Of a stretch of 64,000 nt of DNA, positions 54,658 to 64,000 are shown piece by piece. Position 1 is the first letter of the stretch. Every line of letters starts with the position of its first letter. Under the pieces are notes generated by a model that was not told where the DNA came from, did not search any database, and saw only the letters and a list, made by a program, of their open reading frames with translations. The stretch comes from an uncultured Prevotellaceae bacterium (GTDB lineage: Bacteria > Bacteroidota > Bacteroidia > Bacteroidales > Bacteroidaceae): contig ONAG01000002.1 in NCBI GenBank assembly GCA_900315745.1, positions 61,904 through 125,903 on the forward strand, read 5' to 3'. The translations under genes were made by a program, and so were the position numbers.

Positions 54658-55650
54658 ATGAACGAAAAATTCTACAAGACGTTGAAGTCCGTTGAAACAG
54701 AAGACTGGCTTGACTATCATCTCATCCGCCCCATTTGCTATTATTTAGCCTTGTTCTTTGCACGTTTCAACATACACCCCAACACGGTGACCATCCTGTC
54801 GATGTTCGTTGGAGCGGGAGCCAGTTTGTTCTTTGTCCATGGTTGCTTCTATTACGAAGGAACCACCGGTCTATTATGTAACATAACAGGCATTCTTCTG
54901 CTCATCATAGCCGACCTGTTGGACTGCACAGACGGGCAGTTGGCACGCATGACGGGCAAGAAAAGCCGCATGGGCCGCATACTCGACGGCGTAGCTGGTT
55001 TCACTTGGTACATCCCCATCTATGTGCTGCTGGTATATCGTTTCTACCTTCACCACGACATTGAATTTGGATGGCTCGGGATAGAGAACACCCCCGAAAA
55101 CTCACTTATTGCCACCGCGATAGTCTTTCTTTTAGGGCTTTATGCCGGAATAGGCGGATTAGGAGCCCAACAGCGATTGGCAGACTACTACATCCAGTTG
55201 CACCTGTTCTTTCTGAAAGACGAAAAAGGCAGCGAGTTCGACAACTCCGCACGCCAACAAGAGATTTACGACCAGATGCCCAAGGATGCGAGCCTTGTGG
55301 AGCGTGCCTTCCAGAAGTCCTACATCGACTACACACGCAAGCAAGAACGCGTCACGCCCCAATTCCAACGTCTAATCACCTTGTTGCGAAACAGATACGG
55401 CACTTCTACCAACATCCCGAAGCCGGTGCGTGAAGAATTTCACAGCAATTCCCTTTCATTGATGAAATGGAACGGAATGCTCACTTTCAATTTCCGTTCC
55501 TTCTTCTTGTTCCTGTTCTGCCTTCTCGACGTCCCCGTGGTACATTTCCTTTGGGAGGCCATAGCAATGACTCTATTGAAATGGTATGTCAACCACCGTC
55601 ATGAAAGTTTTAGCAAAAAAATAGCCGACAAACTGGAATCAGAAGGATGA
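54658..55650 (+). CDS. CDP-alcohol phosphatidyltransferase-family membrane protein with altered signature
   Basis: Inner-membrane protein (330 residues) with several hydrophobic segments and the CDP-alcohol phosphotransferase signature D89-x2-D92-G93-x2-A96-R97-x8-G106-x3-D110-x3-. The last aspartate, normally the catalytic base, is replaced by Gly114 (codon at 54997-54999). Phospholipid head-group or polyol-phosphate transfer would be the family role; the change may mean altered or lost catalysis. The Met at 54658 is chosen over the earlier open frame. It overlaps the flippase-like gene by 4 nt (ATGA). Confidence 0.8.
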   Translation: MNEKFYKTLKSVETEDWLDYHLIRPICYYLALFFARFNIHPNTVTILSMFVGAGASLFFVHGCFYYEGTTGLLCNITGILLLIIADLLDCTDGQLARMTGKKSRMGRILDGVAGFTWYIPIYVLLVYRFYLHHDIEFGWLGIENTPENSLIATAIVFLLGLYAGIGGLGAQQRLADYYIQLHLFFLKDEKGSEFDNSARQQEIYDQMPKDASLVERAFQKSYIDYTRKQERVTPQFQRLITLLRNRYGTSTNIPKPVREEFHSNSLSLMKWNGMLTFNFRSFFLFLFCLLDVPVVHFLWEAIAMTLLKWYVNHRHESFSKKIADKLESEG

Positions 55651-56693
55651 AATGGACCAAGCAACGTCTGAATGATTTTTTCTTCTGCCTCGGCCTTGTC
55701 GCCGTGGTGGTGATGATGCTGACGTTTGACATCAGTTTCATAGAGTTATGGCAACACCTTTGCCATGCAGGCTACTGGCTCATTCCCATTCTCGGCATTT
55801 GGATTATCATCTATGGCATCAACGCCCTTGCCTGGTGGGTAATCATAAAGAGCGACATCGACGACAATGAGCATGTCAGCCTGTCGCGCATCTACAGTCT
55901 CACGATAACGGGCTACGCTCTAAACTATGCCACCCCTGTCGGCGGTCTTGGCGGTGAGCCATATCGCATCTTAGAGCTATCCAAGGACATCAGCACTCAG
56001 CATGCCACCTCGTCGGTCATCCTATATGTGATGATGCACTTTTTCGCCCATTTTTGGTTTTGGTTCACGTCGATACTTCTATACATAGGCCTCGCCATCT
56101 TCGGTTATGTCCCCATGACGACCACATTATCCATTTTGTTTTGCGTGGCGATAGTCTTTTGCCTTATAGCATTTTATCTTTTTTCGAAAGGCTACCGCGA
56201 AGGTCTTGTAGTTAAGACATTGCGGTGGTTGGGGCACATCCCCGGCTTGAAGAAATGGAGTGCACGATTCATAGAACGTCATACCGAGTCATTGCACAAC
56301 ATAGACAATCAAATTGCGGCGCTCCACAACCAAGACAAGCGTTCGTTCTACACCAGTCTCAGCTTGGAGTATCTTGCCCGCATCGTGCAAAGTCTTGAGG
56401 TGATGTTCACCCTTCTTCTCTTTGGTATTGACAATGGCGGTGACATGTGGGGGCTAACCCTTACCTTCTTCCAGTCCATCCTGATATTGTCGTTCACCAC
56501 CCTTCTTGCCAACCTCATCGGTTTTCTTCCCATGCAGTTGGGTGTTCAAGAAGGAGGCTTTGTAATATCCACTGCCGTCCTTGGCCTCTCCGCCGCCTTG
56601 GGCATTTTTGTAGGCATCATCTGCCGAGTGAGGGAAATCGTCTGGATAGCCATCGGCTTGTTGTTGATGAAGATAAGTCCAAAGCAAACGTGA
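55647..56693 (+). CDS. Lysylphosphatidylglycerol synthase TM-region / UPF0104 flippase-like protein
   Basis: Polytopic inner-membrane protein (348 residues, about eight hydrophobic segments) of the UPF0104 family, whose members resemble the flippase part of MprF. Conserved-looking segments include TPVGGLGGEPYRILEL near residue 92 and FLPMQLGVQEGGFVIS near residue 292. It overlaps the phosphotransferase gene by 4 nt, so the two are translationally coupled and may make and move a lipid-linked product. The lipid is unknown. Confidence 0.85.
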   Translation: MKWTKQRLNDFFFCLGLVAVVVMMLTFDISFIELWQHLCHAGYWLIPILGIWIIIYGINALAWWVIIKSDIDDNEHVSLSRIYSLTITGYALNYATPVGGLGGEPYRILELSKDISTQHATSSVILYVMMHFFAHFWFWFTSILLYIGLAIFGYVPMTTTLSILFCVAIVFCLIAFYLFSKGYREGLVVKTLRWLGHIPGLKKWSARFIERHTESLHNIDNQIAALHNQDKRSFYTSLSLEYLARIVQSLEVMFTLLLFGIDNGGDMWGLTLTFFQSILILSFTTLLANLIGFLPMQLGVQEGGFVISTAVLGLSAALGIFVGIICRVREIVWIAIGLLLMKISPKQT

Positions 56694-56815
56694 TAGACAA
56701 GAAGACACACACATCGCTCTACAAATGAGCACCCATGACATGTGCCATAACCTTATTAATATAAAGAAATATCAAATTCTTTGTATCGACTGGCTTGTAA
56801 ATCAGAGAATTTATC

Positions 56816-56823
56816 TAAATTTG
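56816..56823 (+). promoter_or_regulatory. -7 promoter element for the secreted hypothetical gene
   Basis: TAAATTTG, 33 nt before the start codon. Confidence 0.45.
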
Positions 56824-56855
56824 CAGAATAAATTCAAACAAGCGAAAGGACAACC

Positions 56856-58016
56856 ATGAAAAAAGCCATACTTCTGCTCTGCCTCATACTACAAACCATA
56901 ATGGTTTCGGCACAATACAACAATGAGAATTCGTTCATGCGCAGAGTCATCATAGGTTATGAACTACGCTCCGACGGCTATTACCACAAGGTGACCGACG
57001 TACTCGTTGACAACATCGACCATGTGGAATCTGCGTACGCATACGACAAGAAGAGCCAAGACCTGTATGTGAAGACAGCTACCAGCAATTGTGTGGTGAC
57101 ACTGAACAAGGAGTATGCCAACATAGTGAAGTCCAACAAGCGCATACCACAGTTGAAAGATGGTGAAATAGACTTCCGCGTGATGTCAATAAACAGCGAA
57201 CTCGAAGAAAAATTCAACCTTTATAATGCCCGTCGCAAGGCTCATTTGGAAGACTCCATAGCCAAAGTTCGTGCCGACTCCATAGAGCAAGTGCGCCTGG
57301 ACTCCTTGCGCAAGGCCAAGGAAGCAGAAGAAATTGCAGAATACGGAGCCACACATGAGTGGAACTGGATGCCCCTCGACTATGATTATGAGATGCCGTG
57401 TCATTTTTGCGACCATCCCATAGCAATAAAAGACTCCATGCTATGCATGTCGGTGAATGCAGACACCCTATGCTATGGCGAGGTGGTGAAAGGCAATTTG
57501 GGATTGTCGTTTGTGAAGCTCCACAGATGTGACATCACCCCGGAAATGAATGAGGACAAACGCTTCAAGTACCATTTCAGAGCATTCAATGACAGTCTGA
57601 GTCAAGCAGAAATGTTAGATACGGAAATGATAGACATGCTCAACAGTTTGGCATACAATGATTATCTGGATGCCATCAATGCCGCCGCCCCCAATGGTTT
57701 CATCGACACATGGGAGTGGTTGATTGAAGACTCCTTGGTCACTTTCAAATGCCAATACATGAACCTGAACGAGAAGACCATCAAGCACATGGACATCCAC
57801 TTCAATTTGATTGACAGCGAGAGCAATGTAATGCAAAAAGGCATTCTCAAGTCAGACTGCGACATAGCATACATGACATCAGGAGAACTAAACTGGCCCA
57901 AGACCACCTATAAAGTGGAGGAAGAAGGACTGAACATGTCGATTGTCAAACTTGTCATTACTTATTCAGACGGCACAAAAAAGACGCTCACTGGCGACAT
58001 GATCAAATGCAATTGA
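56856..58016 (+). CDS. Secreted hypothetical protein with coiled-coil segment
   Basis: Exported protein (386 residues) with a signal peptide of about 19 residues; no family recognised. The mature N-terminal part (20-120) is beta-rich. Residues about 125-165 are a charged alpha-helix that looks like a coiled coil (EDSIAKVRADSIEQVRLDSLRKAKEAEEIAEYG pattern). A Cys pair (CHFC near residue 188) follows, and the C-terminal third is beta-rich. No catalytic motif is apparent. Confidence 0.6.
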   Translation: MKKAILLLCLILQTIMVSAQYNNENSFMRRVIIGYELRSDGYYHKVTDVLVDNIDHVESAYAYDKKSQDLYVKTATSNCVVTLNKEYANIVKSNKRIPQLKDGEIDFRVMSINSELEEKFNLYNARRKAHLEDSIAKVRADSIEQVRLDSLRKAKEAEEIAEYGATHEWNWMPLDYDYEMPCHFCDHPIAIKDSMLCMSVNADTLCYGEVVKGNLGLSFVKLHRCDITPEMNEDKRFKYHFRAFNDSLSQAEMLDTEMIDMLNSLAYNDYLDAINAAAPNGFIDTWEWLIEDSLVTFKCQYMNLNEKTIKHMDIHFNLIDSESNVMQKGILKSDCDIAYMTSGELNWPKTTYKVEEEGLNMSIVKLVITYSDGTKKTLTGDMIKCN

Positions 58017-58079
58017 ACATACAAGCCAGTGAACGCAAGATTAAAGTCTTTGTTTTTTATTGACCAAGGCTCCCTCGAC

Positions 58080-59801
58080 CTAACGCATCAAGTCGTCGAG
58101 CCAACACATCAGTCCCACGAGACATGCATTCCAGTTGATGGCAATCTCGTTTGATGCATACGAAGCCGTATCATCGAGATACGACTCATCGGGAGCATCA
58201 GAAAGGTAGTTGAGATTGGAAGCCTTGTCCTGCTGTCCTGGATTGGGACCACCGACAAGCAAGCCCGGCATGGGCGCCACTATTCCGTCGGAAGCAGAAA
58301 TGCGCTGGTGTGGCGACATCGGACTTTTCTTGCCAAATCCCGTGACATAGCAATATCCCAAGGCATTTCTTCCGAGCACATAGTCAGCAGCACGGAGTGC
58401 GTCAGCCCTATATTTCCCAGGAGCCACATATTTGTCTGCATAGAGCAAGGCAATGCCGGGAGCGCAAAAACTCTCGGCGAGACAGCCCCACCCGAAATTC
58501 CTTGCCTCGTCACCAAATGGAGATTGGAAATTGGATGTCTCCACCTTTGCCGTAGCCTCTTCTGCGAAGTCAGCCAGCCATTTAAGACATTTTTCCCTCA
58601 TGTCAGACTTGGAAGAATTGAGCCATGCATATACACCCAATCCCGACACCTGTCCCCATACAGGAGTGATGAAACGCTCAGGAGCATTCTGCACTGCATC
58701 ATCAAGATATGCCTTTTCCCCTGTAGCAAGATAAAGTTGGGTGGCAGCCCAGAACCATTCGTCACGAGCATTTCCATCCCCATATTCGCCAGTGGATACC
58801 TGAGGCTTGAAATTCTGATTCATCACAGACTGACGATAAAAAGCATTGGGATGCTCCTTTGCCCACTGATATGCAGCCTTGGCTGCGGCAATAGCCTTTT
58901 TGGGGAAGCAAGGGCAGGAATATCCATTTTCATATATCTTGGCAGCCTGAGCCATCACGGCGGCGAAATCAAGGGAAGCAGTCACCGACTTCATGACCAC
59001 GTAACGTGGTTGGTGACATTCAGTAGGAGCCACAAACCCCTCGAAATTGGGAGTGGTGAGTTTGTGGTACACCCCTCCGTCTGTCGGGTCCTGCATCGTG
59101 AGCATCCATTTCAAGTTGTACATTATCTCGTCGAGCAAATCGGGTACCCCATTGCCACTTTCAGGAATATTCAGGTCAAGACTTGCGAAATACTGTGGTA
59201 TTTGCTCATAGACAGCCAACATCTGCGCAATGGTGAAAGCCGAATTGACAATATATTTGTTATAGTCACCGGCATCATACCATCCAAGTGGAGATGAGAT
59301 GACCGTGCCCTCCGGCCTTCCGGAAGATGCTGCCGACGGATGGACAAGCACCAGTGTGTCAGGATGCCCCAAAGGTCTTGCGAACTGTCCGGCGTATTGC
59401 TTCTCGATTGCCATTCCCGAGCGCATAAGATAAAAAGCCTTTATGGATGCTTGTGCCAAACCATGAAGAGCCGCATTTTTCACTTCGAACTTTTCCGTAT
59501 TGCCATCCACGTCGATTGTATAAACCCCTGGCTGACGGATGTCCGATACATCCAAAATGTGGCGTGTCTTTCCTGTAAAAGGAGAGACGGCACTCCTCTT
59601 TACAACAGGACGAGCGACAATTCTCCCCACCTTGTTTTTTACCACCACCTTTTTGGGAGTAAAGTCATCGAGTACGATAACTTTCTCTTGTCCAGGCAGA
59701 TACCCTACTTGATTGAGACGTATGCCACCACGTCCATCAGCCATTGCACTTGTTGCAGCACATAGAGCAGAAAGTAAGAACAATAATTTTCTTGTTTTCA
59801 T
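58080..59801 (-). CDS. GH9 endoglucanase-type glycoside hydrolase, secreted
   Basis: Exported family 9 glycoside hydrolase (573 residues). Signal peptide to about residue 22, then an Ig-like N-terminal domain (RLNQVGYLPGQEKVIVL), then an (alpha/alpha)6 barrel. The catalytic Asp pair is in WYDAGDYNK (Asp176, Asp179), the general acid Glu552 in ASNEIAINWN, and the family signature region HQRISASDG is present. An endo- or exo-acting beta-1,4-glucanase is likely. It is transcribed away from the RND efflux genes. Confidence 0.9.
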   Translation of the reverse strand: MKTRKLLFLLSALCAATSAMADGRGGIRLNQVGYLPGQEKVIVLDDFTPKKVVVKNKVGRIVARPVVKRSAVSPFTGKTRHILDVSDIRQPGVYTIDVDGNTEKFEVKNAALHGLAQASIKAFYLMRSGMAIEKQYAGQFARPLGHPDTLVLVHPSAASSGRPEGTVISSPLGWYDAGDYNKYIVNSAFTIAQMLAVYEQIPQYFASLDLNIPESGNGVPDLLDEIMYNLKWMLTMQDPTDGGVYHKLTTPNFEGFVAPTECHQPRYVVMKSVTASLDFAAVMAQAAKIYENGYSCPCFPKKAIAAAKAAYQWAKEHPNAFYRQSVMNQNFKPQVSTGEYGDGNARDEWFWAATQLYLATGEKAYLDDAVQNAPERFITPVWGQVSGLGVYAWLNSSKSDMREKCLKWLADFAEEATAKVETSNFQSPFGDEARNFGWGCLAESFCAPGIALLYADKYVAPGKYRADALRAADYVLGRNALGYCYVTGFGKKSPMSPHQRISASDGIVAPMPGLLVGGPNPGQQDKASNLNYLSDAPDESYLDDTASYASNEIAINWNACLVGLMCWLDDLMR

Positions 59802-59867
59802 AATCTTAGGTATTCAAATAGCTATAACTATCATTTTGTTGGTTCAATATGGTGTACCAAATTAATG

Positions 59868-59875
59868 CAAAAATA
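59868..59875 (-). promoter_or_regulatory. -7 promoter element for GH9
   Basis: Reads TATTTTTG on the minus strand, about 67 nt before the start codon. Confidence 0.45.
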
Positions 59876-59928
59876 AGGAAAATAATTCTTATCAAAGAAA
59901 AAAATAAAAGAAAATGCTCAAAAAGTCT

Positions 59929-59936
59929 TATCTTTG
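59929..59936 (+). promoter_or_regulatory. -7 promoter element for the RND operon
   Basis: TATCTTTG, about 48 nt before the adaptor start codon. Confidence 0.5.
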
Positions 59937-59983
59937 CAAACAAAACTAAAAATGCGATACATCCTAAAGAACACGACAATATC

Positions 59984-61093
59984 ATGAAGTCAAATGCAGC
60001 CCTTATCTTGCTATCATCGATGTTTTTGCTCTGCAACTGTCACAAGGAAAAAGAAACGACGTCCTTGCCCCCCACGCGAGTGAAAGTAGAAGAACTGAAC
60101 ATGTCCAACCAATCCATGGGGCAGACATACGTAGGCATTGTGGAAGAGCGTGAAGCCACAGCCGTAAGTTTCACCAGCATGGGTGTGATTCGCAGGATGC
60201 CCATCCATGAGGGAGAATACGTAAGACGTGGACAACTGTTGGCGGAAATAGACCCTACAACGGTAGATAACACAGTGGAAGCCGCCCAAGCCTCCATCAA
60301 CCAAGCCAACGACATGGTGGTGCAAGCTCAAAACGTATATCTGCAAGCAAAGGACGCCTACGACCGCATGAAACTGCTTCACGACAAGGGCTCTTTGCCC
60401 GAGATAAAATGGGTGGAAGCAGAGACCCGCCTCAAGCAAGCAGAGACAGCCTTGTCAAGCGCCAAGTCAAATGTAAGGTCTGCCATGGCAACTGAGAGGA
60501 TAGCCCGCAAGAACCAAGCCGACACTCGCCTTTACGCCCCCGTCAGCGGCATCATAGGCCATCGCCAGAAAGGAGTTGGCGAGACCGCCCTCCCCTCAGA
60601 AGGTGTGGCAACCATCCTTGACATCAACAGTGTGAAAGTGAAAGTATCAGTTCCTGAAACTGAGATGAAGAACATCACGCCAAACAGCAACAGCCACATT
60701 TTCGTGGAAGCCATAGACCGTCATGCCAATGGCGGCAGGATAGAGAAAGGCGTTCAAGCCGATGCCATGACACATACATACGACATCCGCATCAATGTTG
60801 CCAACCCCGATCACCAATTACTCCCCGGCATGGTTGCCAACGTGACATTCGCATCATCCGGCGAGAAGTCCAGCGAGAAAGCCACCCTCCCCATAACAAG
60901 CATCCAACGTCGTTCCGACGGCACTTTGTTTGTATGGACGATAGACAAAGACAGCACCGCCCACCGCACCACAGTGAACATAGGAGCCACCCAAGGAAAC
61001 CGTGTTGCCATAACCAATGGGTTGAACTATGGCCAACGCGTAGTGACGGATGGCTACCAAAAGTTGAGCGAGGGAACCAAAGTCGTATATTGA
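59984..61093 (+). CDS. RND efflux periplasmic adaptor lipoprotein
   Basis: Periplasmic membrane-fusion protein (369 residues) of the MexA/AcrA type that links the RND pump to an outer-membrane channel. The lipobox LCNC gives a lipid-anchored Cys near residue 18. Domains: lipoyl half-motif (MGVIRRMPIHEGEYVRRGQLLAEID) near 65, a coiled-coil hairpin around 90-170, a second lipoyl half (ADTRLYAPVSGIIG), a beta-barrel and a membrane-proximal domain. The Met at 59984 is chosen over the longer open frame. The pump gene follows after 50 nt. Confidence 0.9.
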   Translation: MKSNAALILLSSMFLLCNCHKEKETTSLPPTRVKVEELNMSNQSMGQTYVGIVEEREATAVSFTSMGVIRRMPIHEGEYVRRGQLLAEIDPTTVDNTVEAAQASINQANDMVVQAQNVYLQAKDAYDRMKLLHDKGSLPEIKWVEAETRLKQAETALSSAKSNVRSAMATERIARKNQADTRLYAPVSGIIGHRQKGVGETALPSEGVATILDINSVKVKVSVPETEMKNITPNSNSHIFVEAIDRHANGGRIEKGVQADAMTHTYDIRINVANPDHQLLPGMVANVTFASSGEKSSEKATLPITSIQRRSDGTLFVWTIDKDSTAHRTTVNIGATQGNRVAITNGLNYGQRVVTDGYQKLSEGTKVVY

Positions 61094-61143
61094 CATGAAG
61101 ACAGTGAAGCCATAAGAACGTAAAGGAAAAAAAGCGAAAAAAG

Positions 61144-64000
61144 ATGGCAAATAAAAAAATGAACTGGCTGGGATGGCCACTGCAGCACTATTCCATATCC
61201 CTTCTTATCGTTGGTATTTTATTTGTCTTGGGAATATACGGCCTGTATATGATGCCCAAGGACGAATTTCCCCAATTCACCATCCGTCAAGGTGTGGTGA
61301 TAGCCGTCTATCCTGGAGCCACGTCTGAAGAAGTGGAAGAGCAGGTGACACGCCCCTTGGAGCGCTTCCTTTTCACATACGGGGAAGTGAACAGAGCCAA
61401 GACCACCTCCACCTCGCAGAACGGCATGAGCATCGTGATGGTAAGACTGAACGATGAGGTAAACAACAAGGACGAAGTATGGAGCAAGGTAAAGCACGGC
61501 TTGACGCTATTTAAGCAAAACCTGCCAAGCGGCGTGCTCGCCCTTGTTGCCAATGATGACTTCGGCAACACCTCCGCACTCCTGATAGCCATATCCAGCG
61601 ACCAGCGCAGTTACCGTGAGCTGCAAGAATACAGCGACGAACTCAGCGACCGCCTGCGCCGCATCCCCTCCGTATCCAACGTGCGCATCTATGGCGAGCA
61701 CAAAGAGCAAATCAGTCTATACATCGACCGTCAGCGCCTGCAAGCCTACGGCATAGGACAGCAGATGTTGTTCTCAAAACTGCAAGCCCAAGGGATTACT
61801 ACTATGGGTGGCAGCGTCACTGATGAAGACCAACAGACCCCCATCCACGTGGAGACGACAGAGAACAGTGCTGATGAGGTTGCCAACCAGATAATCTACA
61901 GCGACCCGGCAAGCGGCAAGGTGGTGAAGGTGAGAGATGTAGCCCAGGTGGTGCGCGAATATGAAAAAGACGCAAGTTATATTGAACAAGACGGGCATCC
62001 CTGCATGTTGCTGTCACTGGAAATGACTCCTGGCAACAATATCGTAGCATACGGAGAAGAAGTAGATAAGACACTCGACAAATACAGGACCGAAGAACTG
62101 CCATCCGATGTCACCCTAACCCGAATAGCCGACCAACCGAAAGTGGTTGCCGACAGTGTATATTCATTCCTGCGCGACTTGTTTATCTCCATGCTCATCA
62201 TTGTCGTGGTGATGATGGTGCTCTTCCCCCTACGTTCAGCAATCGTGGCAGCCATCACCGTTCCATTGAGCACTTTCATCTCTCTTTCCATCATGTACGT
62301 TTGCGGCATCGAACTCAACATCGTGACGTTGGCAGCCCTCATAGTGGTGCTCGGCATGGTGGTGGACAACGCCATCGTGGTGGTGGATGGTTATTTGGAA
62401 TACTTGAACAAGGGGTATGCCCCACGCAAAGCCGCAATAGACTCAGCCAAACAATATTTCATGCCGATGATGCTTGCAACCCTCTGCATAAGCATCATCT
62501 TCTACCCACTCCTTATCACCCTGAAGGGCGCGTTCTCTGATGCCCTGCAAGACTTTCCGTGGACCATCACCATAAACCTGTTGGTGTCACTCTTCCTTGC
62601 CGTGATGGTCATTCCTTTCTTAGAAGTGCTCCTTATCAAGCCAAAGGACGCCAAAGACGACAAGTCCAAGGAGAATAAGGGTTCGCTAACGAGTGTGGTA
62701 AACGACTGTTATACCCGTCTTTTAGGCATAACCTTCAAACACCCATGGATGACCATAGTTGGAGGTCTCGGCGTGGTGGCAGTCTCTCTCCTAATTTTGC
62801 CCACCATCAAGGTGCGCCAGTTCCCTTATGCCGACCGTGACCAATTCGCCGTTGAGTTTTTCCTCTCCGAGGGAAAGAGCCTCAACGACACCCGCACCAT
62901 AGCGGACTCATTACGCCATGTGCTGCAAAAAGACCCACGTGTGAAGTGCATCACAGGATTTATCGGATGTTCCTCTCCTCGTTTCCAAGCCACCTATGCT
63001 CCACAGATGGCAGGACGCAACTACGCACAGTTCATCGTCAACACGGTATCCCAGGATGCCACGCTCGAACTATTGGCAAAGTACCAACCGGAATGGAGCG
63101 AGGCATTCCCTGAAGCATACGTCAGATTCAAACGTTTGGACTATTTGGAAGTGCCAGAACTTGAATACCGCTTTTATGGAGATAATTTAGATTCGTTGCA
63201 CACAGCCGGCGAACGTCTCATAGCATCCATACAAGACATGCCCGAACTGGAGTGGATACACACCGACTTCCTGCAACCATATCCTTACGTGAGTGTAACC
63301 CTTGACCCCGTGTCTTCTGCCCAGATGGGCATCACCCGCACCAGCGCCGCCTTGGCCCTTAACGCCCAAACCAGCGACATCAAGATAGGACAACTATGGG
63401 AAGGTCACACAGAAATCCCCATAGTGGTGAAAGACGACAGCAACCTGTCGTTCTCAGATGTGGCAGACATCGGCATCCCCACACCGATGTCAATGATATC
63501 AGCCAACATCCCCCCTACCCCTCTGACAAGCGAGCATTCCACCAACAGCACGGTGCCCCTTCGACAAGTGGCAAAAGTGGAACCCAAATGGAGTGAAAGC
63601 CGCATCATGCACCGTGGCGGCGAGCGATGCCTTACTGTGACAGCCCAATTTGCCCAGGGCACTTACGCGGCACCTGTGGAAAACAAAATCGCCAATATAA
63701 TGGAAAAAGACACCGACCTTCCCAACGGTGTGCGTTCTGAGGTTGGCGGCGAAATCGAATACAATGCTGAAGCCATTCCACAAATCATAGCAGGAGTGGG
63801 CATAGCCATAATCATCGTGTTCTTCTTCCTTCTCTTCAACTTCAAGAAATACGGCATCAGCATTGTCTGCATCGCCGCCCTTGGGCTGATGACACCTGGG
63901 GCACTCATCGGCTTGGGATTGATGAACCGCACGCTTGGCCTGACCTCCATAATGGGTGTTATAACCCTCATGGGCATGATCATGCGCAACGAGATACTCA
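61144..64000 (+). CDS. RND efflux permease (AcrB/HAE-type), truncated by window end
   Basis: Inner-membrane proton-driven efflux pump, incomplete: it starts at 61144 and runs past 64000 (about 952 codons visible of an expected 1030-1050). The N-terminal PKDEFPQFTIRQGVVIAVYPGA segment, an ISSD-type porter region and the TM4 signature VVLGMVVDNAIVVVDG are clear; Asp in MVVDN is the proton-relay position. Downstream, the ...GVITLMGMIMRNEIL segment matches TM10. The closest E. coli-like substrate class cannot be decided. Confidence 0.92.
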   Translation, partial: MANKKMNWLGWPLQHYSISLLIVGILFVLGIYGLYMMPKDEFPQFTIRQGVVIAVYPGATSEEVEEQVTRPLERFLFTYGEVNRAKTTSTSQNGMSIVMVRLNDEVNNKDEVWSKVKHGLTLFKQNLPSGVLALVANDDFGNTSALLIAISSDQRSYRELQEYSDELSDRLRRIPSVSNVRIYGEHKEQISLYIDRQRLQAYGIGQQMLFSKLQAQGITTMGGSVTDEDQQTPIHVETTENSADEVANQIIYSDPASGKVVKVRDVAQVVREYEKDASYIEQDGHPCMLLSLEMTPGNNIVAYGEEVDKTLDKYRTEELPSDVTLTRIADQPKVVADSVYSFLRDLFISMLIIVVVMMVLFPLRSAIVAAITVPLSTFISLSIMYVCGIELNIVTLAALIVVLGMVVDNAIVVVDGYLEYLNKGYAPRKAAIDSAKQYFMPMMLATLCISIIFYPLLITLKGAFSDALQDFPWTITINLLVSLFLAVMVIPFLEVLLIKPKDAKDDKSKENKGSLTSVVNDCYTRLLGITFKHPWMTIVGGLGVVAVSLLILPTIKVRQFPYADRDQFAVEFFLSEGKSLNDTRTIADSLRHVLQKDPRVKCITGFIGCSSPRFQATYAPQMAGRNYAQFIVNTVSQDATLELLAKYQPEWSEAFPEAYVRFKRLDYLEVPELEYRFYGDNLDSLHTAGERLIASIQDMPELEWIHTDFLQPYPYVSVTLDPVSSAQMGITRTSAALALNAQTSDIKIGQLWEGHTEIPIVVKDDSNLSFSDVADIGIPTPMSMISANIPPTPLTSEHSTNSTVPLRQVAKVEPKWSESRIMHRGGERCLTVTAQFAQGTYAAPVENKIANIMEKDTDLPNGVRSEVGGEIEYNAEAIPQIIAGVGIAIIIVFFFLLFNFKKYGISIVCIAALGLMTPGALIGLGLMNRTLGLTSIMGVITLMGMIMRNEIL

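Overview
The window looks like a chromosomal segment from a carbohydrate-degrading member of the Bacteroidales, most likely a Prevotella-like (Prevotellaceae) gut or rumen bacterium. The evidence is a SusC/SusD pair, lipoproteins with Bacteroidetes-type lipoboxes, many secreted glycoside hydrolases and esterases, short C-terminal tails like those of type IX secretion cargo, and about twenty promoters of the Bacteroidetes form TTTG-N19/20-TAnnTTTG. No rRNA, tRNA, CRISPR array, transposase or phage gene was recognised. The taxonomic call is inference from family content, not from a marker gene.

Layout. 0-6.8 kb: housekeeping (end of pyrB, pyrI, glyA, a WalJ-like metallo-hydrolase, a Fur-family repressor, small secreted proteins, a C_GCAxxG_C_C protein, azlCD). 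6.9-8.8 kb: a hexapeptide acetyltransferase overlapping a dicarboxylate/amino-acid symporter. 8.8-10.9 kb: a GH35 beta-galactosidase. 11.0-13.8 kb: tandem REP-like hairpins, a long leader, and a large RING-like/TerD-like protein. 13.9-26.5 kb: a polysaccharide utilization locus, probably pectin-directed, with a PL1 lyase, a GH3 enzyme, a beta-helix lipoprotein, SusD and SusC. 27.0-29.9 kb: bcp, yjbQ and ADP-forming acetyl-CoA synthetase. 30.0-39.4 kb: three esterase proteins (two with fused double catalytic domains, one with a CBM6), glutamine synthetase and GH94 cellobiose phosphorylase. 39.5-42.8 kb: a TPP riboswitch controlling a TonB-dependent receptor and PnuT. 42.9-44.7 kb: a candidate small RNA and rtcB. 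44.9-47.0 kb: a BlaI/M56 sensor pair with three operator copies. 47.2-54.4 kb: a tandem-repeat secreted protein, GH95 alpha-fucosidase and a dockerin-tailed GH128 protein. 54.6-58.0 kb: a CDP-alcohol phosphotransferase with a flippase-like partner, and a secreted protein of unknown function. 58.1 kb to the end: GH9 endoglucanase and an RND efflux pair whose permease runs off the window.

Together the genes describe a cell that captures plant polysaccharides at its surface (SusCD), cuts them (PL1, GH3, GH9, GH35, GH95, GH128), removes acetyl or feruloyl side groups (three esterases), and recovers phosphorylated sugar inside (GH94). It also imports thiamine under riboswitch control and carries several stress or envelope systems.

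The most unusual items are the RING/TerD protein with its long leader and REP-like hairpins, the uncharacterised ~190-nt RNA upstream of rtcB, the CTATAG-rich arrays placed at two promoters, the BlaI operators interleaved with promoter elements, and a phosphotransferase lacking the last Asp of its signature.
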